Made by a program: the position numbers and the translations under genes. A stretch of DNA of 64,000 nucleotides, from positions 113,692,654 to 113,756,653 of the forward strand of contig CM068367.1 in NCBI GenBank assembly GCA_034769895.1, written 5' to 3'. Positions within the stretch are counted from its first letter, which is position 1. Every line of letters begins with the position of its first letter. Source of the DNA: Magicicada septendecula. Taxonomy: Eukaryota; Arthropoda; Insecta; Hemiptera; Cicadidae. Positions 32,331 to 42,789 of the stretch are shown piece after piece. The notes under the pieces were generated by a model. It was given only the letters and a program-made list of their open reading frames with translations. It was not told the DNA's origin and ran no database searches.

Positions 32331-33008
32331 CTATTGTTTTCTCGACTTCCAATAAATTACATTACCAAATAATCGAATTACATAACCAGTTGTGGATTTT
32401 CTGTCTAAATGGTCACCAGCCCAATCGGCATCAACATAACAATCTATAATTTCAGAATTATCATTTCTTTTATAAGTCAATTTTAAATCTTTCGTTAAAT
32501 ACAAGTACTTTAATATTCGCAAAGCATATTTAAAGTGTGTTTCATTATAACAATTCTGATATCTACTTAAATAATTAACACTAAAGCTTATTTCAAGCCT
32601 TGTAGCTGAGCTTATATATAATAATGCACCAATTAAATTTCTATATTGAATATTCCTTCGACAAATATCAGACTTTTCAACTTTTAAATTTACCTCCATA
32701 GGTGTATTATACATCTTACTGTTTTCTAAATTATACTTTCTTACTAATGACTCAATATATTTAGCTTGACTTAATATTATTTCACATTTACGGAACTCAT
32801 ATTCTACGGTAATACCAAGATATTTTTTAATTTTTCCAAGATTTTTCATTTTGAATATTTCTGATAAGAGTTTCTTAATATTTTGTATTTTTTCTTTGTT
32901 ACGTCCACAAATTAATAAATCATACACAAATATTAATAAATAAATAGTATCTTTTCCATTTCCAAAAGTATATAAACAATAATCTAAATTACTTTTCTTA
33001 ACACCCAA
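32331..33008 (-). CDS. Copia pol reverse transcriptase palm/thumb and RNase H N-terminus (copy K)
   Basis: 225 open codons, same span as in copy F and ending at the shared TAG. The catalytic box is FVYDLL, so the polymerase site is dead; DADWAGD and RKSTTGY are intact. Confidence 0.83.
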   Translation of the reverse strand: MGVKKSNLDYCLYTFGNGKDTIYLLIFVYDLLICGRNKEKIQNIKKLLSEIFKMKNLGKIKKYLGITVEYEFRKCEIILSQAKYIESLVRKYNLENSKMYNTPMEVNLKVEKSDICRRNIQYRNLIGALLYISSATRLEISFSVNYLSRYQNCYNETHFKYALRILKYLYLTKDLKLTYKRNDNSEIIDCYVDADWAGDHLDRKSTTGYVIRLFGNVIYWKSRKQ

Positions 33009-33079
33009 ACTTATTAAAAATTTATCAAGTCATTCATACCAAGCTCTGGGACTTTCCTTTAAACCATACAAAGCTTTTA

Positions 33080-33435
33080 TTAACTTACACACTCTATTTG
33101 TGCCATCCTCATAACCTTTGGTTGATGTACATATACCTCAGAACTTACTTTACCATTTAGAAATGCAGTTTCTTCATCCATTTGTTCAATAGTTAGACCC
33201 ATTTGACAACAGTATGATAATAAAATCTTTAATGTTTGCATTCTCGCAACAGGAGAATAAACATCATCAATTTTATCGGTTTGCTGAAAACCTCTTACAA
33301 CTAACCTGGCCTTATAAATATTGTCAGGCTTTTTTGTATAAATCCATTTTACATCCAATATTTTTTTACCATTTACATTTTCAACTAATTGCCAAGTCTT
33401 ATTTTTATTTAACTAATCAATTTCTTTATCCATAG
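33080..33435 (-). pseudogene. Copia pol reverse transcriptase N-terminal part (copy K)
   Basis: As in H-J with the frameshift after HQPK, plus a private nonsense codon near 33414 (AACTAATC on plus against AACGAATC). Confidence 0.8.
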
Positions 33436-33589
33436 CTTTTGAAAAATATTTAATTTCATTGCTTTCAAGCGCCTCCTCAAATGTACTAGGAGTATCTGCT
33501 CTACAATAATTTGCAAAAATATTACTATTATATACATAATAATCTTCATATCTTTTCGGTGGGTTTCATATGCGCTCAGATGTTTTTAT

Positions 33590-34647
33590 TTAATTTTCAT
33601 TTTCATCCCCTAGATTTTCATCTGTACCTTTAAAACTATCATCAAGAGATTCATTATCTGAAGATTCATATACTTCTTCATCAGATTCACATTCATTCAA
33701 GCCAATACATTTTACATTTTCTTCAACAATATCAACATGTCTAGCCACTATTATTTTTCCATTAATTAGCACTCTATAACCAACTTCACTATAACCGATC
33801 AAAATTCCCATATCAGCCTTATTATCCCACTTAGAAAATCTTTTTTGTTCCGGTTTTCTTACAAAAATTTACTACCATATAAATGTAAATTTGAAACATT
33901 CGGTTTCGTCCCAAAAAATATTTCTTAAGGAGTTTTCTTTTCTATAGTATTTGATAACGTACGATTTTTCAAATAAGTAGCAGCACAAACTATTTCAGGC
34001 CAATATTTTTTATGGATTTGTGCTTCAGCTAATAAACAACGTGACATATCCATTATCGTTCTGTTAAACCGTTCTGCGGTTCCATTTAATTCATGAACGT
34101 AAGCGGGACAATTATTAATTATAATACCTTTTTCTTTAGCAAAATTATAAGTATTACCGTTTAAGTATTCTTTCCCATTATCACATCCCAAAAATTTAAT
34201 TCTTTTACCCGTTAAGTTTTCACATTCATTTGCATATTGAACAAGACAATTGAAAACTTCTACTTTAGACTTCATGGTATAAACTTTAGCTATCTTACTG
34301 TAATCATCAATAAAGGAAATAAAGTATTTTTCCCCGTTTAGACCAGCTGTTTTAAAAGGTCCACACACATCAGTATGAACAATTTCTAAAATATCTTTTG
34401 CTCTTTTTCTATTATTTTCAAATGGAATATTATGCATTTTATTTTCAACACATATTTTACACTTCATGAATTCTGATTCAAGTTCATTTGGAATACCACT
34501 TAACAATTTATGTTTACACAAAATATTCAAATAATTAAAATTTACATGGCCCAGCATACGATGCCACCTTTCTTTTTTACTCATATTATCACAATTTTTA
34601 TTTGCAAAATTTACCAATGACTCTACATTTTTTAATTTACTTTTCAT
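33590..34647 (-). pseudogene. Copia pol integrase (copy K), stop and frameshift
   Basis: 240 codons open from 34647 to 33925 covering zinc region and the catalytic triad (LGCDNGKEY, Arg to Gly before the second aspartate). A private TAA ends it at KKTP*EIFF. A 1-nt loss near 33868, like the one in copy I, follows. The acidic linker piece is open 33811-33590. Confidence 0.82.
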
Positions 34648-34657
34648 CTTATATAGA

Positions 34658-35010
34658 CTATTTATTCCAAGCTACAGCTGTAGTATTTCCAAAATTATCA
34701 ATAATTTTTGTCATTTTAAGTTTAGAAATAATCATATTATTTTCCGTTATTTTACCATAACTTATTAAATTTGTATGAATATCTTTAGCATAAAATACAT
34801 TTTGCATGTTTACTTCATTTTTCTTACCAAAAAGATCAAAGTAACTTACCACATTACCAATTTTAGTGGCTTTTACAACTCTATTAACTCCCAAATAAAC
34901 ATGAACAGGTACTTTAAGTATCATGCATTTATCAAAATATTTATCATCATTTATTATATGGTCAGTACAACCGCTATCTAATAACCAATTAATGTCGCAA
35001 TTATTAAACT
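34658..35010 (-). pseudogene. Copia pol protease (copy K)
   Basis: Open from 34924 to 34658; DSG codons at 34970-34978. A private TAG replaces the WSI tryptophan just before the shared stop. Confidence 0.78.
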
Positions 35011-35049
35011 TAACTACCTTACTATTATGCGCCTCGTGATAGTCGACCC

Positions 35050-35518
35050 TTATAACCCATGCGCTCGTATCTGGATTCTTCTGCTGCGACTGAGTTGCTT
35101 GATGTGCTCTTGCAACTCGCTGACTTCGAAAATTGCCATGCCCTCTGGCGTAGTTACTTTTTTCGGTTTCTTGTCGGCCTCGTGGTGCTCGCCATGTATT
35201 GCTGCTGCCTGCCGCTTGGCCACCCTATTTACAGTCTCTCTTGATATGAAGAGTTTTGCCACATTGAAAGCATGTTCGCTGTTGTCGACTTTTATCCGCC
35301 ATGAATGCGTTAGATTTTCGTCCAGAATATTCATCCTTTTGATGCTTTATTTCAGTCATTTCAATTTTACTTTTCACATAATCCACAGTTTGATCTTCTT
35401 CTTTTAGTGCGTCTATTAAATCGCCTATATAACTGTATGATTCCGGCAACGTATTTAACATATAATTTAATTTTTCTTTTTCCGACACACTAGCACCCGC
35501 GTTTTTAAGCTCGTTCAC
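35050..35518 (-). pseudogene. Copia gag C-terminal part with knuckle (copy K)
   Basis: Knuckle CFQCGKTLHIKRDC followed by TAG, as in G, H and I. Confidence 0.8.
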
Positions 35519-35648
35519 AGTTTTTTCAAAATCACTGAAGAATGTCGCTGAATCAGTATTATTTTAAGTCTTAATTTTTCCAATTTATTTCTATATACAA
35601 TTTGCAATGCCGTAGACTTTTTCAAATACATTTCATCAAACTTTTGAA

Positions 35649-35891
35649 TTATTTCATACGCCGTAGTTTATCACTAATAAATTCCAATTGCTTATTCGTT
35701 ATAGTACGGTATATATAGTTCATAACCTTTAAATCATTATCATCCCACGGGTCTTTATCCTGCGCCGTTTTTGCCCGTGTTAGCACTTCATCACATTTTT
35801 TAAATTTCAAAAACAACATAATAAGTTTTTTCCACATACTATAGTCCTCTCCATCAAACACTGGAATTATAATGTCATTGTTCTTCGCCAT
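35649..35891 (-). pseudogene. Copia gag N-terminal part (copy K)
   Basis: ATG at 35891; 80 codons to the common frameshift. Confidence 0.8.
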
Positions 35892-35992
35892 TTTCTTTGT
35901 ATCACAGCATGCGACAGCACACAAAAAAACCGATACTCACTTAAACGGCACTCTTGACCACTAATTTAGTAAACCACGGACCTCTGCTATCA

Positions 35993-36183
35993 TGTTAAAG
36001 TGTGGAATAAAGAAATATAATAGTTTACACTGTATAATAAAGTTTATTAACCCATACACAAATACATACTAAATACGCAGTGCTACGGTGCGGGCGTCAC
36101 TTACGGCGTCTTACTACAAACTAAAAACTAACAATTACTTTTATGAATTTGCTAACTGCTATAATTTTTTATTGTTCGACTAA
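35993..36183 (-). repeat. Truncated 5' LTR of copy K
   Basis: The first about 142 bp of the LTR plus 49 bp of the 106-bp insert (36135-36183), then a direct join to satellite. Confidence 0.85.
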
Positions 36184-36558
36184 CGAATTGAAGAATAATG
36201 CCCGTATTTAATTTTCTTTGTGGGCTCCATTTTCAGTGCGCCATGAACAGGCTGACGCAACCTGTCGACGAATGATCAAGGCGGAGTTCCTGTAAAGCAG
36301 ACGAGTCCATTATATTCAGATCGAGGGATTTATTGTGAATACCTCTTGCGGGTCGCTACTAACCTAATCCAAATCGACAACTCTTTCGTTCAATATACGA
36401 ATAAGAATTGCTGAATCATGTTCGTGGGCGCCATTTTGAGTACACCGTAAAACTGTCCGCAAGTGAGAAATACGGAGTCTCTGTAAAGAATGCTAGTAGA
36501 TTGTTTTTAAAATTGTCAAAATAAAAATATTGTATGCTTCCAAACTGTGTAATATTTT
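36184..36558. repeat. Partial satellite monomer (375 bp)
   Basis: Monomer lacking its first about 200 bp because of the copy K deletion; ends GTAATATTTT before copy L. Confidence 0.85.
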
Positions 36559-36764
36559 TGTGAAAGTGTGGAATACAGAAATATAAGAGTTTACACTGTA
36601 TAATAAAGTTTATTATCCCATACACAAATACATACTAAATACGCAGTGCTACGGTGCGTGCGTCACTTACGGCGTCTTACTACAAACTAAAAACTAACAA
36701 ACTTATACATGCCTACGCGCATTACATATATTGTACAATATAAATGTATTACGTATATTCAACA
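36559..36764 (-). repeat. 3' LTR of copy L
   Basis: 206 bp with more scattered differences than the LTRs of F-K, including one base in the terminal TGTT. Confidence 0.87.
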
Positions 36765-36823
36765 GGCCTCCTTACATTTATATTGTATTTACAAATTCAA
36801 TTTTACAAATACACATTTCAAGT

Positions 36824-37172
36824 TCAACTTTTCAAGTTCAGCATAGTTCGAAATCTCTCAAACTTTTCTTTACACAATGACTTTGTAAATATATCAGCAA
36901 CATTATCATCAGAATTTACCTTTACAACATTAATCATATTTTCTTTTATATATCCGTGTACATAATGGTAATAAACTTCAATATGTTTAGAAATTTTTCG
37001 TAAAACTTCCGTACTTTGCTAAATATATCGCTCCCGAATTATCTTCAAAAATATTAATCGGTCTTTCTAAAGTTACATTAAACAATTTTAGCAATTCTTT
37101 CACAAATTTCAATACACTCACAGCTTCCGACAACGCTGCATACTCTGCATATGTCGAAGCCTTTGTTACACA
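36824..37172 (-). pseudogene. Copia pol RNase H C-terminal part (copy L)
   Basis: Frameshifted as in copy J; bounded by the shared TAG. Confidence 0.68.
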
Positions 37173-37690
37173 CTATTGTTTTCTCGACTTCCAATAAATT
37201 ACGTTACCAAATAATCGAATTACATAACCAGTTGTGGATTTTCTGTCTAAATGGTCACCAGCCCAACCGGCATCAACATAACAATCTATAATTTCAGAAT
37301 TATCATTTCTTTTATAAGTCAATTTTAAATCTTTCGTTAAATACAAATACTTTAATATTCGCAAAGCATATTTAAAGTGTGTTTCATTATAACAATTCTG
37401 ATATCTACTTAAATAATTTACACTAAAGCTTATTTCAAGCCTTGTAGCTGAACTTATATATAATAATGCACCAATTAAATTTCTATATTGAATATTCCTT
37501 TGACAAATAACAGACTTTTCAACTTTTAAATTTACCTCCATAGGTGTATTATACATCTTACTGTTTTGTAAATTATACTTTCTTACTAATGACTCAATAT
37601 ATTTAGCTTGACTTAATATTATTTCACATTTACGGAACTCATATTCTACGGTAATAACAAGATATTTTTTAATTTTCCAAGATCTTTCAT
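37173..37690 (-). pseudogene. Copia pol reverse transcriptase thumb and RNase H N-terminus (copy L)
   Basis: Open from 37556 with NTPMEVNL, LIGALLYIS, SVNYLSRYQ, DAGWAGD (second Asp to Gly) and RKSTTGY. The FVDD box is missing because of the deletion at about 37690-37725. Confidence 0.8.
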
Positions 37691-37972
37691 TTTGATTATT
37701 TCTATGTTCAATAGAACCATTTGTTCAATAGTTAGACCCATTTGACAACAGTATGATAATAAAATCTTTAAAGTTTGCATTCTCGCAACAGGAGAATAAA
37801 CATCATCAATTTTATCGGTTTGCTGAAAACCTCTTACAACTAACCTGGCCTTATAAGCATTGTCAGACTTTTTTGTATAAATCCATTTTACATCCAATAT
37901 ATTTTTACCATTTACATTTTCAACTAATTGCCAAGTCTTATTTTTATTTAACGAATCAATTTCTTTATCCAT
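37646..37972 (-). pseudogene. Copia pol reverse transcriptase N-terminal part (copy L), deletion fusion
   Basis: 108 codons: KNKTWQLVE, KARLVVRGF and TIEQM, then a jump into KMKDLGK palm sequence through filler. Both catalytic aspartate motifs (QMD, DD) are lost. Confidence 0.8.
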
Positions 37973-38128
37973 AGCTTTTGACCAATATTTACTTTCATTG
38001 CTTTCAAGCGCCTCCTCAAATGTACTAGGAGTATCTGCTCTACAATAATTTGCAAAAATATTACTATTATATACATAATAATCTTCATATCTTTTTGGTG
38101 GGTTTCTTATGCGCTCAGATTTTTTTAT

Positions 38129-39185
38129 TTAATTTTCATTCTCATCCCCTAGATTTTCATCTGTACCTTTAAAGCTATCATCAAGAGATTCATTATCTGA
38201 AGATTCATATACTTCTTCATCAGATTCACATTCATTCAAACCAATACATTTTACATTTTCTTCAACAATATCAACATGTCTAGCCACTATTATTTTTCCA
38301 TTAATTAGCACTCTATAACCAACTTCACTATAACCGATCAAAATTCCCATATCAGCCTTTTTATCCCACTTAGAAAATCTTTTTTGTTCCGGTTTTCTTA
38401 GAAAAACTTTACTACCATATAAATGTAAATTTGAAACATTCGGTTTCGTCCCAAAAAATATTTCATAAGGAGTTTTATTTTCTATAGTATTTGATAACGT
38501 ACGATTTTTCAAATAAGTAGCAGCACAAACTATTTCAGGCCAATATTTTTTATGGATTTGTGCTTCAGCTAATAAACAAAGTGACATATCCATTATCGTT
38601 CTGTTAAACCGTTCTGCGGTTCCATTTAATTCATGTACATAAGCAGGACAATTATTAATTATAATACCTTTTTCTTTAGCAAAATTATAAATATTACCAT
38701 TTAAGTATTCTTTCCCATTATCACATCTCAAAAATTTAATTCTTTTACCCGTTAAGTCTTGACATTCATTTACATATTGAACAAGACAATTGAAAACTTC
38801 TACTTTAGACTTCATGGTATAAACTTTAGCTATCTTACTGTAATCATCAATAAAGGAAATAAAGTATTTTTCCCCGTTTAGACCAGCTGTTTTAAAAGGT
38901 CCACACACATCAGTATGAACAATTTCTAAAATATCTTTTGCACTTTTTCTGTTATTTTCAAATGGAATATTATGCATTTCATTTTCAACACATATTTTAC
39001 ACTTCATGAAATCTGATTCAAGTTCATTTGGAATACCACTTAACAATTTATGTTTACACAAAATATTCAAATAATTAAAATTTACATGGCCCAGCATACG
39101 ATGCCACCTTCTTTTTTACTCATATTATCACAATTTTTATTTGCAACATGTACCAATGACTACATTTTTTAATTTACTTTTCATC
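38129..39185 (-). pseudogene. Copia pol integrase (copy L)
   Basis: 322 codons open from 39097 with LGH, KCKIC, HTDVCGPF, RCDNGKEY and ELNGTAERFNR. A one-base loss near 39109 and small losses near 39150-39160 disconnect the start. The acidic linker is kept. Confidence 0.82.
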
Positions 39186-39270
39186 TTATACAGACCATTT
39201 TTTTCCAAGCTACAGCTGTAGTATTTCCAAAATTATCAATAATTTTTGTCATTTTACCTTTAGAAATACT
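39186..39270 (-). pseudogene. Copia pol protease remnant (copy L)
   Basis: Only the last about 25 codons (FGNTTAVAW region) remain before the join to LTR sequence. Confidence 0.7.
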
Positions 39271-39339
39271 TCAATACTCATACATGCTTACGCGCATTAC
39301 ATATATTGTACAATATAAATGTATTACATGTATTCAACA
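39271..39339 (-). repeat. 5' LTR remnant of copy L
   Basis: The terminal about 60 bp of the LTR (CATGCTTACGCGC...TATTCAACA) followed by ATTTT. Confidence 0.8.
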
Positions 39340-40704
39340 ATTTTATTAATGCCTTTGATTCTTTAAAATTTAATACATATTTCCAGTTATGTAAGGGACT
39401 AAATGAAATATTGTTTGTATGATTTTTATTTGTAAGTTCATAAAATTAAAACTGATGCTTTGATAAAACAGTGTTCTTATTGAATTATTTGTCCTTTTGC
39501 TGTGTACTTTCAAAACTTGCAACTGCAGTGGATAAACCGTATTGAAGAATAATATCCGTATTCAATTATCTATGTGGGCGCCATTTTCATTGCGCCATGA
39601 ACTGGCTGACGCAATTGTCGACGAATGAGCAAGGCGGAGTTCCTGTAAAGAAGACGAGTCCATTATACACAAATCGAGAGATTTATTGTGAATAACTCTG
39701 GCGGGTCGCTACTAACCTAATCCAAATCGACCACTTCTTCGTTAAATATACGAATAAGCGTTGCTGAGTCATGCAGTACAGATTCGTGTGCACCATTTTG
39801 AGTGCACCGTGTCACTGTCCCCATGTGAGAAAAACGGAGTCGCTGTAAAGAAGGCTAGGTAATTGTTTATAAAATAACAAATTAAAAATATTGTATGCTT
39901 CCAAACTGTGTAATATTTTATTATTGCATATGATTCTTCAAAATTTAATACATATTTCCAGTTATGTAAGAGACTAAATAAAATTTTGTTTGTATGATTT
40001 TTTTTGTAATTTCATAAAAATAGATCTGATGCTTTGAAAAAAAAAGTTTTCTTATTGAATTATGTGTCCTTTTCCTGTGTACGTTCAAAATTTGCAACTG
40101 CTGTGGATAAACCGAATTGAAGAATAATGTCCGTATCTAAATTTTTGTGGGCTTTATTTTCAGTGCGGCATGAACTGGCTGACGCAACTGTCGACGAATG
40201 AGCAAGGCGGAGTTCCTGTAAAGAAGACGAGTCCTTTATATTCAAATCGAGAGATTTATTGTGAATACCTCTGGCGGGTCGCTACTAACCTAATCCAAAT
40301 CGACCACTTCTTCGTTAAATATACGAATAAGCGTTGCTGAGTCATGCAGTACAGATTCGTGTGCGCCATTTTGAGTGCACCGTGTCACTGTCCGCATGTG
40401 AGAAAAACGGAGTCGCTGTAAAGAAGGCTAGGTAATTGTTTATAAAATAACAAATTAAAAATATTGTATGCTTCCAAACTGTGTAATAGTTTATTAATGC
40501 ATATGATTCTTCAGAATTTAATACATATTTCCAGTTATGTAAGGCACTAAATAAAATTTTGTTTGTATGATTTTTTTTTGTAATTTCATAAAAATAAATC
40601 TGATGCTTTGAAAAAAAAAGTTTTCTTATTGAATTATGTGTCCTTTTCCTGTGTACTTTCAAAATTTGCAACTGCTGTGGATAATCCGAATTGAATAATA
40701 ATGC
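39340..40704. repeat. Free satellite monomers at domain boundary
   Basis: Monomers 39340-39914 and 39915-40487 with no LTR at the ATTTT site (the second junction reads GTAATATTTTATT at 39910-39922), then a third monomer that is interrupted after 217 bp by insert L1. These copies diverge from the left-domain monomers and resemble the right-domain type (GACCACTTCTTC, GAGTCATGCAG). Confidence 0.87.
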
Positions 40705-42204
40705 TGTGACGATTTCATTAATAAAAATATGGTAATTAATAAATAGGTAATATGTAGGCTGAGAAATTTTAAAATTTTTAATAAAATCGCACATTTAAGC
40801 TAAATCCTATTGCTTCCAGTATATAATAATAATATTTAGTAAAGAGTTGTAATAATAAAATATAAAGGAATACGATTGTACAGAAAGGGTAAAGCTTGTT
40901 AATTAATCCTGCATAGACATGCACTAACCAGAATTAACTTGATTTAGACCCCTAAACAAACTAAATATATTTGTAAATTTGACATTATTTAAATAATTAA
41001 ACATGACCACTGTAAAGTACTTTAATTAACGTCTGTAACTAAGATTATCTCTGCTTAATTAAATAGTCATACTGTAATCCTTTAAATAAAGAAGGAACTT
41101 GGAACTACTTTTATGCTGAATGGTAAATGTCGCGAGATTACTACTCTCACCCCTTAACTATTTTTACGCACTTGCATTGGAGCGCTCACGCCGTAAGCTG
41201 CGCACTGCGTTGGTTCGCGAAGCGGATACAAATATGTGAATGTTTGGTAAAGAATATTTAAACAACTAAAGCGTGCGCCGATGACATCTCTATCTATTCT
41301 TAAATAATAAACTATGTAATTAAGGCAGTACTAGAACATGAGGTGAAATTCAAGTAATAAATAATCATGTGAAGTGAATACCAGTGAAACAAGCTTTCGC
41401 TGTATTTATTCTAACGACTAGAATTACTACAGTCTACTAAGAAGAGAATACCACACCCAGAATGATTTAACATACATCAGGAGCTTCACCTTCTCCGGAA
41501 AATAAGGTAACGACAGACCTTCAGGAAACACACCGAGGACCGAGGAGCCGAATCTGCATCAACTACATAAAATACAGGTGACATGGAGGCTTGTCTTCCA
41601 TGGTTATGAGATACTAAAATTATAACCAACAAAAGACAATTTAACTCACCACTTTAAGACTTTAAAAGACAGACATTATATGTATTATATGTAACATGTA
41701 GTCTGTAATCTAAGAAAACTGTTTGTAGTAAAGAGTGAAAGTTTGAACTGAAAAGTTTATTGTTTTAAAAAGATTAAGAAAGTCCATTCTTCAAATGGCA
41801 CAATTTTCAAGATTGTATATGGCGAGGTGACCATTATTAAAATACTATATTCAATCCCGGATCCGTGGAATAAATTAAATTGGTGTACATCTTATTTTGA
41901 GGGCCCTTGTGAAAGTATAAACTGTATAATCATTTTGTAAACTGTAAGCTGTTGAACCATATATGTTGAGAACCTTTTAATAGAGCAATTAATAGCATTA
42001 TGTAATAAAGAGATGTCATCTTTAGTACCGACTAAACTGAGTGCATAAATCAACAGTCTCCCCTTCCCTCCTCCCCAGTATCCTTTTATATTAATTGTTT
42101 AGGTGTTGTGATTAAATTTCAGCTCGTCACAACGAAGGCAGCCTGTATAATTGGCAGAACTAATTAATGCGGGTTCCCTACGTTATAACACAAGTTAAGA
42201 TGTT
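40705..42204. mobile_element. L-insert L1, LTR-like
   Basis: Starts TGTGACGATTTC, has the matching inverted end CTCGTCACA at 42131, then 73 bp of leader-like sequence. Direct repeats ATAATGC at 40698-40704 and 42205-42211. No ORF of note. It contains a GC-richer patch (about 41165-41230), TATTTAAAC, AATAAA and a CT-rich tract near 42057-42080. The TG...CA ends and size fit a long LTR plus a stub of the adjoining internal region; the family is not recognised. Alleles here match L5. Confidence 0.65.
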
Positions 42205-42789
42205 ATAATGCCCGTATCTAATTTTCTTTGTGGGCTTTATTTTCAGTGCGCCATGAACTGGCTGACGCAACTGTCGACGAATGAGCAAGGCGGAGTTCCT
42301 GTAAAGAAGACGAGTCCATTATATTCAAATCGAGAGATTTATTGTGAATACCTCTGGCGGGTCGCTACTAACCTAATCCAAATCGACCACTTCTTCGTTA
42401 AATATACGAATAAGCGTTGCTGAGTCATGCAGTACAGATTCGTGTGCGCCATTTTGAGTGCACCGTGTCACTGTCCGCATGTGAGAAAAACGGAGTCGCT
42501 GTAAAGAAGGCTAGGTAATTGTTTATAAAATAACAAATTAAAAATATTTTATGCTTCCAAACTGTGTAATAGTTTATTAATGCATATGATTCTTCAGAAT
42601 TTAATACATATTTCCAGTTATGTAAGGCACTAAATAAAATTTTGTTTGTATGATTTTTTTTTTGTAATTTCATAAAAATAAATCAGATGCTTTAAAAAAA
42701 AAAGATTTTCTTATTGAATTATGTGTCCTTTTCCTGTGTACTTTCAAAATTTGCAACTGCTGTGGATAATCCGAATTGAATAATAATGC
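42205..42789. repeat. Single satellite monomer after L1
   Basis: 585 bp. Its first about 25 bp are of the 'a' type (CCCGTATCTAATTTTC) and the rest of the 'b' type (GGGCTTTATTTTC, GAAGACGAG), so it is a chimera of the two monomer types found as pairs elsewhere. Confidence 0.85.

Larger units (their letters stand above)
31718..36183 (-). mobile_element. Copia-type element, copy K, 5' LTR broken
   Basis: 3' LTR 31718-31923, polypurine tract 31924-31932, primer-binding site 35981-35992. The 5' LTR stops at 36183 inside its 106-bp insert, where satellite (CGAATTGAAG) is joined; the rest of the LTR and about 200 bp of monomer are gone. Internal domains are all represented, VYD type. Confidence 0.9.
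1..39339. repeat. Left domain: satellite array co-amplified with a Copia-type LTR element
   Basis: A satellite monomer of about 572 bp alternates with 206-bp LTRs or LTR-bounded Copia copies on the minus strand. Uninterrupted monomers between LTRs are 3231-3802, 6888-7459, 7666-8237, 15627-16198, 20800-21371, 25971-26543 and 31145-31717, all 572-573 bp. Every LTR boundary has ATTTT on each side, matching the empty site seen in monomers of the right domain (for example 49955-49970). Copies H, I, J and K begin 5173, 5172 and 5174 bp apart, a true tandem period. I infer amplification of one insertion together with its satellite rather than repeated transposition. Confidence 0.93.
36559..39339 (-). 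mobile_element. Decayed Copia-type element, copy L (right edge of array)
   Basis: 3' LTR 36559-36764 (TGTGAAAG end, one change), altered polypurine tract 36765-36773. The central reverse transcriptase is deleted near 37700 with short filler. Gag, most of protease and about 140 bp of the 5' LTR are deleted, so protease sequence joins an LTR remnant near 39270. Only a 5' LTR tail to 39339 and ATTTT remain. Confidence 0.88.

Noticed and set aside
40705-42131. DNA transposon with TGTGACGA terminal inverted repeats
   Set aside because: No target duplication abuts the two inverted ends; the direct repeat lies 73 bp beyond the right one. LTR plus stub explains this better, though not conclusively.
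42208-42423. Recurrent 60-71 codon frames in the satellite (for example starting MPVSNF or, on the other strand, MNIMDSS and MCDFIK)
   Set aside because: They overlap each other antisense, and are broken or missing in sister monomers. In the stretch I compared between left and right domain monomers (AAGAAGACG/AAGCAGACG, CACTTCTTC/AACTCTTTC and others) the changes alter amino acids, with no sign of purifying selection.
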